Positions 16,268 through 25,001 of a DNA stretch of 41,852 bases are shown piece after piece (position 1 is the stretch's first letter; each line of letters begins with the position of its first letter). The position numbers and the translations under genes were made by a program. The stretch covers positions 1 through 41,852 of the forward strand of contig JANYBL010000088.1 of NCBI GenBank assembly GCA_025360815.1, read 5' to 3'. The notes beneath the pieces are model-generated. The model was not told the origin of the DNA. It searched no databases and saw only the letters and a program-made list of their open reading frames with translations. The stretch is from Burkholderiales bacterium. Lineage in GTDB: Bacteria; Pseudomonadota; Gammaproteobacteria; Burkholderiales; Usitatibacteraceae.

Positions 16268-17197
16268 ATGTCCAAGCCAACTATTTTCATCGACGGCGAG
16301 CATGGCACCACCGGCTTGCTCATCCGCGAACTATTGCGGGAACGCAATGATGTGGAAGTCGTTAGCATTGCAGCCGACAAGCGCAAAGATTTGGGCGAGC
16401 GCAAACGCTTGCTGAATGCAGTTGATTTGGCCGTGCTGTGCCTGCCTGATGACGCCGCACGTGAATCGGTCACGATGATTGAAAATTCAACAACCCGCGT
16501 GATTGACGCCAGTACAGCGCATCGTATTGCGGACGGCTGGACATTCGGTTTCCCCGAGCTAACCAAGCAACAGCCGGATTTGATCCGCGCCTCGAAACGC
16601 GTAGCGAATCCGGGCTGTTGGTCTACTTGTTTCATCGCATTGACGCGCCCGCTGGTCGATGCAGGCTTGATGCCGCGCGATTTTCCGTTCACGACTTGGG
16701 GCGTCTCCGGCTATTCAGGCGGTGGACGGCAAATGGTCGAAGCATTTGAAGAGCCGAACGGTGCCAATTCCCAAACCAAATTCATCGCCTATGGCCTGAA
16801 ATTAGCGCACAAACATTTACCCGAAATGCAGCACTACACCGGCATCCGACACGAACCCGTATTCACACCATCGGTGGGCGCGTTTCGCCAAGGGATGTTG
16901 GTCGAGGTGCCACTCGCGTTGTGGTCGTTACCAATACCAGTAACAGGCTTGCAATTGCACGAAGCACTAAGCGCACACTACGCGGGCTGCGAGTATGTGA
17001 CGGTAAAACCTTACGCCACTGAGCCACCCGCAGACCTAAACCCCGAAGCAATGAACAACACCAACGGTCTCGAATTATTTGTGTTCGATAATCCTAAAAA
17101 CCAGCAAGCTGTTTTAGTTGCCCGACATGATAATTTGGGCAAGGGCGCTGGGCGGGCAGCGGTGCAGAATATGGGCTTGATGTTGGGGTTGAAGTAG
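16268..17197 (+). CDS. argC: N-acetyl-gamma-glutamyl-phosphate reductase, type 2 (short form)
   Basis: A 309-residue NADPH-dependent enzyme of arginine synthesis that converts N-acetylglutamyl-phosphate to the semialdehyde. The N-terminus TIFIDGEHGTTGLLIRELL is the dinucleotide-binding loop of the short ArgC class. The catalytic Cys117 is in VANPGCWSTCF, and HKHLPEMQHY supplies the conserved active-site His. The length (~310) fits the AGPR type 2 family rather than the ~340-residue type 1. It is preceded by CAGGGAT as ribosome site and lies 26 bp after the peroxiredoxin. No other arg gene is in the window. Confidence 0.93.
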   Translation: MSKPTIFIDGEHGTTGLLIRELLRERNDVEVVSIAADKRKDLGERKRLLNAVDLAVLCLPDDAARESVTMIENSTTRVIDASTAHRIADGWTFGFPELTKQQPDLIRASKRVANPGCWSTCFIALTRPLVDAGLMPRDFPFTTWGVSGYSGGGRQMVEAFEEPNGANSQTKFIAYGLKLAHKHLPEMQHYTGIRHEPVFTPSVGAFRQGMLVEVPLALWSLPIPVTGLQLHEALSAHYAGCEYVTVKPYATEPPADLNPEAMNNTNGLELFVFDNPKNQQAVLVARHDNLGKGAGRAAVQNMGLMLGLK

Positions 17198-17221
17198 CCA
17201 CCCACCCTTTGACCAACCCGC

Positions 17222-18175
17222 CTAGGCCACTTTTTTTTCTGGCGCGATATGCAACAACATATCTTCCACCATCGCATCCAAATCAAAATCGGCACGCCAT
17301 CCCCAATCGGTCTGCGCAACGGTGTCATCAATACTCGCCGGCCACGAAGCGGCAATTGCCTGGCGATAATCTGGCGCATAGCTGATTTTAAAATCAGGTA
17401 AACGCCGCTGAATACTCTTGGCGATTTGTGCGGGCGTAAAACTTACGCCTGCTAAGTTATACGATCCGCGCTCACGGACTTTTGTTGTCGGCGCATCCAT
17501 CAGTTGAAGCGTGGCGCGAATGGCATCTGGCATGTACATCATCGGTAGCGCTTGATGTTCATTTAAAAAGCATTCATAACGGCCGCTATCTCTAGCTGCG
17601 TGAAAAATTTCAATGGCGTAGTCCGTCGTGCCGCCACCGGGCGCTGTTTTGTAGCTGATAAGGCCGGGGTAACGGATGCTACGGACATCGACACCGTGAT
17701 TGGCGTGATACCACGCGCACCAACGCTCACCCACGAGCTTGCTCAGACCGTAAACGGTAGTGGGATCCATGACGGTGGATTGTGGCGTCCTGGCGTTCGG
17801 TGTGGATGGGCCGAATGCGGCAATGGAGCTTGGCCAAAACACGCGGTCTAGTTTTACTTCCCGGGCGAGTTCGAGCACGTTTAACAAGGAACGCGTATTC
17901 AAATCCCAGGCCCAGAGCGGATTTTTTTCGCCCTTCGCTGATAGGGCGGCAGCGAGGTGATAAATCTGCGTAATGCCATAGTCTTTTACTAAGCGGCCGA
18001 GCCTTGTTGCATCGAGGCAATCTAGTGTCTCGTATGGAACATTGGCGATACGTCCGGCCGGTGTCAAATCAGTTGCGAGCACGCTCTCATTTCCGTGTTG
18101 CAAGGCAAGTGCCTCGACTAACTCTGAGCCGATTTGACCGTTCGCACCAATGACTAAAATTTTCGTTTTTTTCAT
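17222..18175 (-). CDS. tdh: L-threonine 3-dehydrogenase, short-chain (epimerase-like) type
   Basis: A 317-residue extended SDR. GANGQIGSELVEAL (10-22) binds NAD, PSSIAAFGP (115-123) carries the catalytic Ser, and Tyr142-x-x-x-Lys146 (VYGLSKLVGE) is the active dyad. RYPGLISYKTAPGGGTTDYAIEIFHAA matches the animal/Flavobacterium-type threonine dehydrogenase rather than the zinc-dependent E. coli Tdh. It oxidises threonine to 2-amino-3-ketobutyrate with NAD. The kbl gene ends 18 bp upstream, giving the two consecutive steps of threonine conversion to glycine and acetyl-CoA. The substrate call rests heavily on this neighbour plus the motif match. Confidence 0.88.
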   Translation of the reverse strand: MKKTKILVIGANGQIGSELVEALALQHGNESVLATDLTPAGRIANVPYETLDCLDATRLGRLVKDYGITQIYHLAAALSAKGEKNPLWAWDLNTRSLLNVLELAREVKLDRVFWPSSIAAFGPSTPNARTPQSTVMDPTTVYGLSKLVGERWCAWYHANHGVDVRSIRYPGLISYKTAPGGGTTDYAIEIFHAARDSGRYECFLNEHQALPMMYMPDAIRATLQLMDAPTTKVRERGSYNLAGVSFTPAQIAKSIQRRLPDFKISYAPDYRQAIAASWPASIDDTVAQTDWGWRADFDLDAMVEDMLLHIAPEKKVA

Positions 18176-18193
18176 TTCAATTCCCGACTAGCT

Positions 18194-19396
18194 TTATTTC
18201 ACAATGCCAAGCTCGCGCCCGGCTTGTGCGAATATTTCAACAGCTTTTGTGAGTTGCTCGATTTCATGTGCAGCCGAGATTTGGCAACGAATCCTTGCTT
18301 GACCATTAGGCACAACGGGATAGAAAAAACCAACCGCGTAAAGCCCCAATTCCAGTAGCCGTTTTGACAGCGCTTGCGCTTTGACTGCGTCGTAAATCAT
18401 CACCGGCACAATCGGGTGCGTGCCGGGTTTGATGTCGAAACCGGCAGCGGTAATGGCTTGACGAAAATAGGCGGTGTTGGTTTCCAGCTTATCGCGTAAC
18501 GCCGTTGAGGCTTCCAGCAAATCCAAGACCGCGATTGATGCACCGACGATGCTCGGCGCGACCGTGTTACTAAACAAATAGGGGCGTGAGCGCTGACGCA
18601 GCAGTTCAATCACCTCCTTGCGCCCGCTTGTAAAGCCACCAGATGCACCGCCAAGCGCCTTGCCTAGCGTACCGGTGATGATGTCGATTTTGCCAAACAG
18701 ATTGCGATACTCGTGCGTACCCCGCCCGGTTTTACCCACAAAGCCTGACGCGTGGCATTCATCGATGCCGAGTAACGCGCCATATTGATCGGAAAGCGTA
18801 CGGATAATATCCAGCTGTGCGATCGTGCCGTCCATCGAAAATACACCGTCGGTAAAAACCAAAATATGCCGTGCACCATCGGTGCGGGCTTGCTTTAGCT
18901 GTGCCTCTAAATCTGCCATGTCATTGTGCGCATAGCGGTAGCGTTTAGCTTTACAAAGGCGAATACCGTCGATGATCGAGGCATGGTTCAATGCGTCTGA
19001 AATCACCGCATCTTGCTCGCCCAACAATGGCTCAAACAAGCCGCCGTTGGCATCGAATGCCGCCGCGTAGAGGATCGTGGCCTCTGTTCCTAAAAACTGC
19101 GCGAGCCGTTGCTCCAATTGTTTATGAATATCTTGCGTGCCGCAAATAAACCGCACCGAACTCAACCCGTAGCCATGGGTACGCAAGGCTTCATGCGCAG
19201 CGTCGATGACGTTCGGGTGCGAGGACAATCCCAGATAATTATTCGCACAAAGGTTTATAACCTCGCGGCCATCTTGTGTGCGCACCGTAGCGCCTTGCTG
19301 CGTCGTTAGGACACGCTCTGATTTAAACAGGCCTGCCGCTTTTATCTGGGCAAGCTCTTGTTGAATGTGGGTATAAAAATCGTTGGTGGTTGTCAT
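18194..19396 (-). CDS. kbl: 2-amino-3-ketobutyrate CoA ligase (glycine C-acetyltransferase)
   Basis: A 400-residue PLP enzyme of the alpha-oxoamine synthase family. It cleaves 2-amino-3-ketobutyrate with CoA to glycine and acetyl-CoA. LCANNYLGLSSHP, DALNHASIIDGIRLCKA, the PLP-contacting IDECHASGFVGKTGRGTHE and the PLP Lys246 in TGTLGKALGGASGG are all as in Kbl. SRPYLFSNTVAP and the C-terminal RIRCQISAAH complete the family signature. Length matches E. coli Kbl (398). It is first in the kbl-tdh unit and is divergent from an XRE-cupin regulator; the palindrome in the shared spacer is the likely control site. Confidence 0.95.
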   Translation of the reverse strand: MTTTNDFYTHIQQELAQIKAAGLFKSERVLTTQQGATVRTQDGREVINLCANNYLGLSSHPNVIDAAHEALRTHGYGLSSVRFICGTQDIHKQLEQRLAQFLGTEATILYAAAFDANGGLFEPLLGEQDAVISDALNHASIIDGIRLCKAKRYRYAHNDMADLEAQLKQARTDGARHILVFTDGVFSMDGTIAQLDIIRTLSDQYGALLGIDECHASGFVGKTGRGTHEYRNLFGKIDIITGTLGKALGGASGGFTSGRKEVIELLRQRSRPYLFSNTVAPSIVGASIAVLDLLEASTALRDKLETNTAYFRQAITAAGFDIKPGTHPIVPVMIYDAVKAQALSKRLLELGLYAVGFFYPVVPNGQARIRCQISAAHEIEQLTKAVEIFAQAGRELGIVK

Positions 19397-19489
19397 GTTG
19401 ATTTCGTTTTCGAACGGGGAGGCGGAATACGGAGAAAGTTGTACGAACAGTGCAAACCGCGCATAATCAATTTCCGTTATAACGTTTTA

Positions 19490-19499
19490 TGTTCAATAT
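19490..19499 (+). promoter_or_regulatory. Extra operator half-site TGTTCAATAT
   Basis: An exact copy of the left arm of the nearby 22-bp palindrome. Its start lies 21 bp upstream of the equivalent base of the palindrome (19511), about two helical turns, so both would face the same side of the DNA. Its potential right arm is degenerate. Confidence 0.5.
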
Positions 19500-19508
19500 T
19501 AAATATAT

Positions 19509-19530
19509 TTTGTTCAATATATTGAACAAA
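19509..19530. promoter_or_regulatory. Perfect 22-bp palindrome, candidate operator for the XRE-cupin regulator
   Basis: Each half reads TTTGTTCAATA inward, with no mismatch and no spacer, in the spacer between kbl (minus) and the XRE-cupin gene (plus). Position, symmetry and the duplicated half-site make an operator controlling kbl-tdh, the regulator itself, or both, the simplest reading. Binding is inferred. Confidence 0.65.
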
Positions 19531-19598
19531 CGGGACATTGTCAAGCGCCGTTATTTCCACCAACTCCACGGTTCACGCCCGCGAAAGAGGCTTCCTCC

Positions 19599-20249
19599 AT
19601 GCCAGTCAAAGCTACCGCCGCAACGGCCACTACCAGTGCAAAAAGATCGCCAGCCGGCTCAAAACTATCGCGCCCGCGCGCCAATCAAAGCGAGCCGCCT
19701 AGCGTCGGGGCCGCGTTGGCGGCGCTACGGCAGCAACATGGTTTGTCGCTCGATGAATTGTCGCGACAATCAGGCGTTTCAAAATCGATGTTGTCGCAAA
19801 TTGAACGCAATCAAACCAACCCAACCATTGCGATCGTTTGGCGGCTGGCAAATGCGCTCGGCGTGGAGATGAATGCACTGATCGTAGGCAACAGCAAAGT
19901 CGACGCGCCGACGATTAGTTTTGTGCCGGCGCATCAAACGCCCACCATGAAAAGCCCAGATGGTAAATGCGAGCTGCGTATTTTGGGTCCGATTGATTTG
20001 GCGGGGCGTTTTGAATGGTATCAACTGACCATACAGCCCGGCGGTGCGCTCAGGAGCGAGCCCCACGAGCCGGGCTCGCGCGAACATCTCACGGTGCTAA
20101 ACGGATCGATGCATGTACAGAGCGGTGACGGTACCCATGCCGTATCGGCGCAAGAAACCGCGCGCTATGCCGCCGATGTGTCGCATGCGATTGGCAACAC
20201 TGGCAAATCAATTGCCCATGCGTTGCTCGTGGTCTTGCATCCGGCGTAA
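19599..20249 (+). CDS. XRE-family transcriptional regulator with C-terminal cupin sensor
   Basis: A 216-residue regulator. After a basic Ala/Thr/Ser-rich N-terminus (1-33) comes an XRE helix-turn-helix (about 36-95, LAALRQQHGLSLDELSRQSGVSKSMLSQIERNQTNPTIAIVWRLANAL). The C-terminal half (about 108-215) is a cupin beta-barrel (FEWYQLTIQPGGALRSEPHEPGSREHLTVLNGSMHVQ), the usual small-molecule sensor in this class. It is divergent from kbl-tdh over 202 bp with a 22-bp palindrome between them, so a local regulator of threonine/glycine catabolism is the natural inference. AGAGG lies nine bases before ATG 19599. The ligand is not known. Confidence 0.9.
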   Translation: MPVKATAATATTSAKRSPAGSKLSRPRANQSEPPSVGAALAALRQQHGLSLDELSRQSGVSKSMLSQIERNQTNPTIAIVWRLANALGVEMNALIVGNSKVDAPTISFVPAHQTPTMKSPDGKCELRILGPIDLAGRFEWYQLTIQPGGALRSEPHEPGSREHLTVLNGSMHVQSGDGTHAVSAQETARYAADVSHAIGNTGKSIAHALLVVLHPA

Positions 20250-20302
20250 AACAGTGTCCTTGGAAAGCTTCGTCAGTATCGGCTCTCGCGCTGGTAGGCT
20301 GG

Positions 20303-21739
20303 TTATCCTAAGAATCCCAAATTCGCCGTGGCGAAATTACTGACGTTGGGCACGACCAATTTCATATCTGTATCGCTCACACCAAACCACCTCGCCAGGG
20401 TGGCAGCATATTGATCGACCGCCGTGGAAGGCAGCAAACGACCCGAGCCAACTTCATCATCGTTGTTCAATCCCATGATCGGAAACGTGCCGTAGTATTG
20501 ACGGCCTTTGACTGCGCCACCCATGATGAAGTGATGCGATCCCCAGCCGTGATCGGAACCATCGCCGTTACTGGTGAGAGTGCGGCCGAAATCGGATGCA
20601 GTGAAAGAGGTGACTTGATCCGACACGCCGAGCGTTTGCAGATTGGCATAAAAATAAGACATCGCGGCAGCCAGCTGGGCATGCAGGCCGGGCTGCGTAG
20701 TAAGTTGGTTATCGTGGGTATCAAAGCCGCCGAGCGAGACAAAGAATACTTGACGCTTTGAGCCCAGACTGCTGCGAGCGCCAATCATGCGGGAGACGAT
20801 GCGTAATTGCGCGGCCAAACTATTAGTCGCCAAATCGCCCGCCAGCGGAAAATCAGCGACGCTAGTCAATGCAGCGGTGAGTGACGCATCGGCGCTAACC
20901 GAGCGCTGCGCGGTTGCGGCCAAGTCTTGCGAAAATAGGTTTGAGCCACCCGTGGTGATGAGCGACCGCAGATTGGTGCCGGCTGTGGAGGAGCCAAATA
21001 AATTGCCGGTCAACCCGGTAATCGCGACCGAGCCTTGCACCCCCAGCTGATATGCAGCGACGGTACGCCCTGCTAAAAAGATAGCACTACCCGAAATCGA
21101 ATTGCACGTAAAAATGGAATTCCCATTCTGCGACGCAAACAAATCCCCCATGCGTCCGCCCCAGCCGTATTTTGCGCCTTCAGGTGAGCTGGATTGCCAA
21201 ACGGATTGTTGGTCATTATGCGAAAACAGTTTCGGTGGTAGCGGCACTGCGCCATTGGTGTATTGCGTCTTGGTCGTTGGCACCATCAGCGGGCCGACAT
21301 TCGCCAACACAGCCAGTTTGCCCTGATCCCAAATTGTTTTGAGTGGCGCCAATTCTGTCGGCAGCGCGAATTGCCGCCCCGCATTTGAGCCCGTCAATGG
21401 AACAGTCGGCGTTAGCGGCAACAGATCGGTCATTGGGCGCGAGATGGTTGAGCGGGCGTTGGTGTAAGCGTTAAACGACGCCGCATCAAAGGGAATCACG
21501 GTGTTGTTGTGATCGTTAGCGCCGTACATGAAAATACAAACCAAAGCCTTATAGTCACTGGCCGTTTGCGCTGCCGCCGCACCAATCCCCGCTAGGCTGA
21601 GCGCAAACGGCGCCGCAGAACCGGCAACGGAGAGCTTGGCCGCCGTTCGTAAAAACTCACGTCGCGATTGGCTGCAATCGTGGCTGCGGATGGCTTTGGC
21701 GCTCAGGCCTTTGAGCATTTCTTCATAAATACTATTCAT
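20303..21739 (-). CDS. DUF1501 family protein, Tat-exported
   Basis: A 478-residue secreted protein of the DUF1501 family, which is distantly related to the alkaline phosphatase/sulfatase fold. The N-terminus has a twin-arginine signal: SRREFLRTAAKL at about 25-36, a hydrophobic stretch and AAAAQ near residue 58 as cleavage region. Mature features include CIFMYGANDHNNTVIPFD, FSHNDQQSVWQSS, SLGGFDTHDNQ and SDFGRTLTSNGDGSDHGWGSHHFIMGG, conserved Asp/His segments likely binding metal. ATG 21739 is favoured over an in-frame TTG at 21754 inside the end of the DUF1800 gene. DUF1501 and DUF1800 genes are very often paired, as here with 11 bp between them. The function of the pair is unknown. Confidence 0.88.
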   Translation of the reverse strand: MNSIYEEMLKGLSAKAIRSHDCSQSRREFLRTAAKLSVAGSAAPFALSLAGIGAAAAQTASDYKALVCIFMYGANDHNNTVIPFDAASFNAYTNARSTISRPMTDLLPLTPTVPLTGSNAGRQFALPTELAPLKTIWDQGKLAVLANVGPLMVPTTKTQYTNGAVPLPPKLFSHNDQQSVWQSSSPEGAKYGWGGRMGDLFASQNGNSIFTCNSISGSAIFLAGRTVAAYQLGVQGSVAITGLTGNLFGSSTAGTNLRSLITTGGSNLFSQDLAATAQRSVSADASLTAALTSVADFPLAGDLATNSLAAQLRIVSRMIGARSSLGSKRQVFFVSLGGFDTHDNQLTTQPGLHAQLAAAMSYFYANLQTLGVSDQVTSFTASDFGRTLTSNGDGSDHGWGSHHFIMGGAVKGRQYYGTFPIMGLNNDDEVGSGRLLPSTAVDQYAATLARWFGVSDTDMKLVVPNVSNFATANLGFLG

Positions 21740-21750
21740 GTGCGTTCCAA

Positions 21751-24531
21751 TCAATTTTGCAAAATGTAGTCGGGTGATGCCATCGTGAGATAGACCGCCA
21801 AGTTCACGCGGTTGCGGCGATCCGAATCAGGGTTAGTGGTGCCAATATTGACGCTCACAATCGCGGCCCGAATCTGCGCGCGGGTAGTGGTCGATAAATT
21901 TCCCGCAACCAGCAGCAGATTCACGCGATCCAGCAAGGCATCAGGATCATTTGCCAATGCCAGCTCGGCTGAATAATCGGCCTGAACATCACGAGCCCCG
22001 TTAGCCGTTGTGCCCACGCCGCCCGACACCACGCCGCGCATAAAATTCAGATAACCAGCAATCGAGGTTTCGTTTGTAATTTGCGCTTCCGGGGCGACCA
22101 AATTCGCGGCACCAACATTGCTATTCGGCGGGCTATACGAGGGCCGGTAAAAATTAAATACCGACGGCGCACGCATGGGTGATTGCGCCAAGCTGGTGGA
22201 AGGATCAGAGCTGTCGCCAAGCAAGAAACGGCCGTCCGCCGATTTGGCGTTGAAAGCGCGCATCCAATTCATCAAGCGCACCACCGGCTCGCGCAGCTTG
22301 CCCGACTGCGTCGTGGTAGCGCTCAGATTTCGCGCTTCCGGGTCGACCAACACCGCTTTGATGACGGCTTTCATGTCGCCGCGCACGCCACTACCGTTAT
22401 TGTTAAAAGCCGCTGATACCCGCGCCACGTAGGCCGTTGACGGATTGCTCGTGACCAAGCGTTGTATTAGCTGCTCGCCGATAAACGGCCCGACATTGGG
22501 GTGGTTAAACAAGGTATCAAGCGCGATTTTAATGTCGCCATTGGTATCGGCTACTGCCGATGCGGGGATTGTTACCCCCAAAAATTTCTTTTCTGAAGTG
22601 GAATGAAACTGGTTGTAGGCTTGCATGGGCTTAATCTCGCGATCGAGATCGCGCCCCTGCGCTTTGTCAATAAAACGGTTGTCGCTTGTATCGGGTCCGC
22701 CAAAACTCAAGCCGGTAAATACCTTGGCAAGGCCTGTGATATCCGCATTGCTGTAGGTCTCAATCGGCTGACCACTGGCATTGAGTTTGTAAGTGCCGTC
22801 GTTGTTAAGCTGATACAAACCAATACTGAATAATTGCATCACTTCCCGCGCATAATTTTCATCGGGGACGCTACCCGTCAGCGGATTTTCTTTCTGGTTT
22901 TTGAGCGATGAAAGATACTGTCCCATCATCGGCGAATAAGTCACTGCTTCGAGCAGATCGCGGTAATTCCCGAACGCTTTTGCACCGAGAGTATCTAAAT
23001 AATTTGCAGGTCCACGCGGATAGCCAAACGATAAATTACTATCAAGTGAAATCACAAAAATCTGTGAGAGCGAGTAGGCAACCCGCTGACGCAATGTATC
23101 GTCGCCGACTGCAAAGTTTTTCCATAGGCTCCAGTTAAAGCTGGTCTGCCCGCGCTGCTGATCAGGCGGAAGCGTATTCAGGTAAGCAACGGTATTTGGC
23201 AAATGCAACGTCTGTGGTTTTGCAAATTGCGTGTTGAGCCATGCGTCAAAATTTGCTGCTGTCAGCGCATTTATTTCACTCATCGACGCGCCAAATGTTG
23301 CCTGCGCTAAAAAGCGCGACGCAATGGCAGGCGTCATGGCCGAAGTGGTGGCCTCAGGCGCGGCAGTCGTGCCGTGAAAAACTACAAACCCCGCTGGCGG
23401 CGTACCGGCGTTGTCGTAAACGGTGGGCGCAGCGCCGTTGGCATTCATCAGCCAAAGCGTTAAGGTGCCATCGGGGCGTAGCCAAACAATATCGAAAATG
23501 CCGTCGCCGTTGTAATCGCCTGTGGCATAAAGCTGCCAGCTCGGATCGCTGGCAAGTACCGGCAGCACAGCATTCGTAACGGTGAGTGAGGTTGGCGTAC
23601 ACGATGCATTCGGGTCATCGGGATTGCCTGTGAACGGCGGCAACGGGATTCCAATGGCGTTAAGCGTGAGTATTGACACTTGTCCGGCGGCGTTTCGCAG
23701 CAGCACATCGCCACGTCCGCGTCCGGTGAAATCGGCAAACCGCAATGCGCTAAATCCCGCTGGCAACGTGCCGGCAGAAAGGTTTGCACAAGTACGGCCA
23801 GCGGTCGCCATCAACGCGCGGATACTGCCGTCGGGGCTCACGTAGAGCATGTCGGCAGCACCATCGCCATTTAAATCAGCCGCGCCAAGCAGCTTCCAAG
23901 TGAGCGGCGCGCCGCCACGTTTGCGTACGACTGGTGCTCCAGAACCGGTCGCGCCGCTAGAGAACCAAATATAGGAAACGCCGGTGTCAGGAGAATCTGC
24001 TACTACGTAGCGCCACACCAGATCGCCTAGGCCATCGCCATCTAAATCGCCCACTGCCTGCACATCCCAAACCGGCTTTACGTCGCGAACCGCACGCAAG
24101 TTGGCGGGCACAAAATCATTCCATGCTTGCACGCTGGATTTGCCGAGCGCATCAAGCTGCGTTGGGTTTTGAAACGTCAGGTCAGATTTGCCATTGCCGT
24201 CGAAATCAGTTGCGGCTACGAGACGGAAGCTGGCGCCGGGATCGGACTGCGCAGTAAATTGGAATTGATTGTTCACGAGCCGCCCTGCTTGCATTTGCAT
24301 TTGCACGCTCGATCGAATCAGCAATACGCTTTTGTTGTTGCCATCGATATCGATGCCGCCGCGTTTAGAAAGTGGCGGCACGGTTTGCGCATGCACGTTC
24401 GGAATCATCAAAACGAACATCATCAAAGCAGGCAACATCAATATTGCCGTCAAAAACACCAGCGCTTTGCGCCATTGAAGTGGGACGCCGTTGTCTGACT
24501 TGGGAAGCAGAAAATGTTTAATGAGGTTCAT
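21751..24531 (-). CDS. DUF1800 protein with N-terminal FG-GAP/VCBS-like repeat module
   Basis: A 926-residue exported protein. A signal/anchor segment (about 23-49, ALVFLTAILMLP...VHAQ) precedes an FG-GAP/VCBS-type module (about 54-388). The module has calcium-loop motifs DFDGNGKSD, DLDGDGLGD, DLNGDGAAD and DYNGDGIFD. The DUF1800 domain (about 400-926) includes RFLAQATFGASMSEI, DDTLRQRVAYSLSQIFVIS, NYAREVMQLFSIGLYQLN, GLAKVFTGLSF and the C-terminal YLTMASPDYILQN. AAGGA lies upstream of the ATG. The FG-GAP module is closely similar to the C-terminal module of the lipoprotein at 34133-38017. It precedes the DUF1501 gene in one unit. Surface or periplasmic location is clear; activity is unknown. 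Confidence 0.88.
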   Translation of the reverse strand: MNLIKHFLLPKSDNGVPLQWRKALVFLTAILMLPALMMFVLMIPNVHAQTVPPLSKRGGIDIDGNNKSVLLIRSSVQMQMQAGRLVNNQFQFTAQSDPGASFRLVAATDFDGNGKSDLTFQNPTQLDALGKSSVQAWNDFVPANLRAVRDVKPVWDVQAVGDLDGDGLGDLVWRYVVADSPDTGVSYIWFSSGATGSGAPVVRKRGGAPLTWKLLGAADLNGDGAADMLYVSPDGSIRALMATAGRTCANLSAGTLPAGFSALRFADFTGRGRGDVLLRNAAGQVSILTLNAIGIPLPPFTGNPDDPNASCTPTSLTVTNAVLPVLASDPSWQLYATGDYNGDGIFDIVWLRPDGTLTLWLMNANGAAPTVYDNAGTPPAGFVVFHGTTAAPEATTSAMTPAIASRFLAQATFGASMSEINALTAANFDAWLNTQFAKPQTLHLPNTVAYLNTLPPDQQRGQTSFNWSLWKNFAVGDDTLRQRVAYSLSQIFVISLDSNLSFGYPRGPANYLDTLGAKAFGNYRDLLEAVTYSPMMGQYLSSLKNQKENPLTGSVPDENYAREVMQLFSIGLYQLNNDGTYKLNASGQPIETYSNADITGLAKVFTGLSFGGPDTSDNRFIDKAQGRDLDREIKPMQAYNQFHSTSEKKFLGVTIPASAVADTNGDIKIALDTLFNHPNVGPFIGEQLIQRLVTSNPSTAYVARVSAAFNNNGSGVRGDMKAVIKAVLVDPEARNLSATTTQSGKLREPVVRLMNWMRAFNAKSADGRFLLGDSSDPSTSLAQSPMRAPSVFNFYRPSYSPPNSNVGAANLVAPEAQITNETSIAGYLNFMRGVVSGGVGTTANGARDVQADYSAELALANDPDALLDRVNLLLVAGNLSTTTRAQIRAAIVSVNIGTTNPDSDRRNRVNLAVYLTMASPDYILQN

Positions 24532-25001
24532 AAAAATCCTTGTTTAGCACTCAATGTGCAATGCGCAGCGCCGAATTGATTTGGCGCGATGATGCGATAA
24601 CGCAATAACCCAATAACGCGATAACGCGATTATGTTTTGGAACTGCCGTTTTTGGCGAGATAAGCTGTAATGAAATGTTGCAAGCGCTCGTGTATGGGCG
24701 ATGTCATCGCCAAACAACGCCTGCTCCTCACGTTGTAGCGACATCGAAAATGCGCAAGTTGTAACAAGGCATTGCGTACAAGACGAAGAAGTGCCCTATT
24801 ACACGAGGCGGATAGACAATACGCGTGTAGCGGATACGCGCTACTTAAATAGCTAAAATACTAGGCTGGGCGCGGCGTTTGGCATCTTGCTCGGGGGGAT
24901 GTTTGACAGGTATTTCACAACACGCGCATCTTCATGCACGCAGGGTTGAAAAATGCAAATAGAAATACAATATATAAAATAGTTATGTTGTTTTAACGGC
25001 A
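24532..25001. other. 470-bp spacer upstream of the DUF1800/DUF1501 unit
   Basis: No convincing gene on either strand. It contains an 8-bp tandem repeat close to the DUF1800 start and an inverted repeat GTAGCG/CGCTAC (24827-24844, six-base loop). A very AT-rich block at 24955-24990 (read on minus TTTTATATATTGTATTTC) could hold the promoter. The GNAT gene ends at its right edge without an evident terminator. Confidence 0.5.
24594..24633. repeat. 8-bp tandem repeat, unit GCGATAAC, five copies
   Basis: Successive units read GCGATAAC, GCAATAAC, CCAATAAC, GCGATAAC and GCGATTAT. It lies 60-100 bp upstream of the DUF1800 start, within the likely leader or promoter. The period is not a multiple of three, so it is not coding. 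Confidence 0.75.

Noticed and set aside
3126-24633. The three short tandem arrays as possible CRISPRs
   Set aside because: Units are 8-12 bp, directly adjacent, without unique spacers, and there are no cas genes.
24544-24744. 66-residue minus ORF in the DUF1800 upstream spacer
   Set aside because: It runs through the 8-bp repeat, whose period is not a multiple of three, and has no ribosome site or recognisable content.
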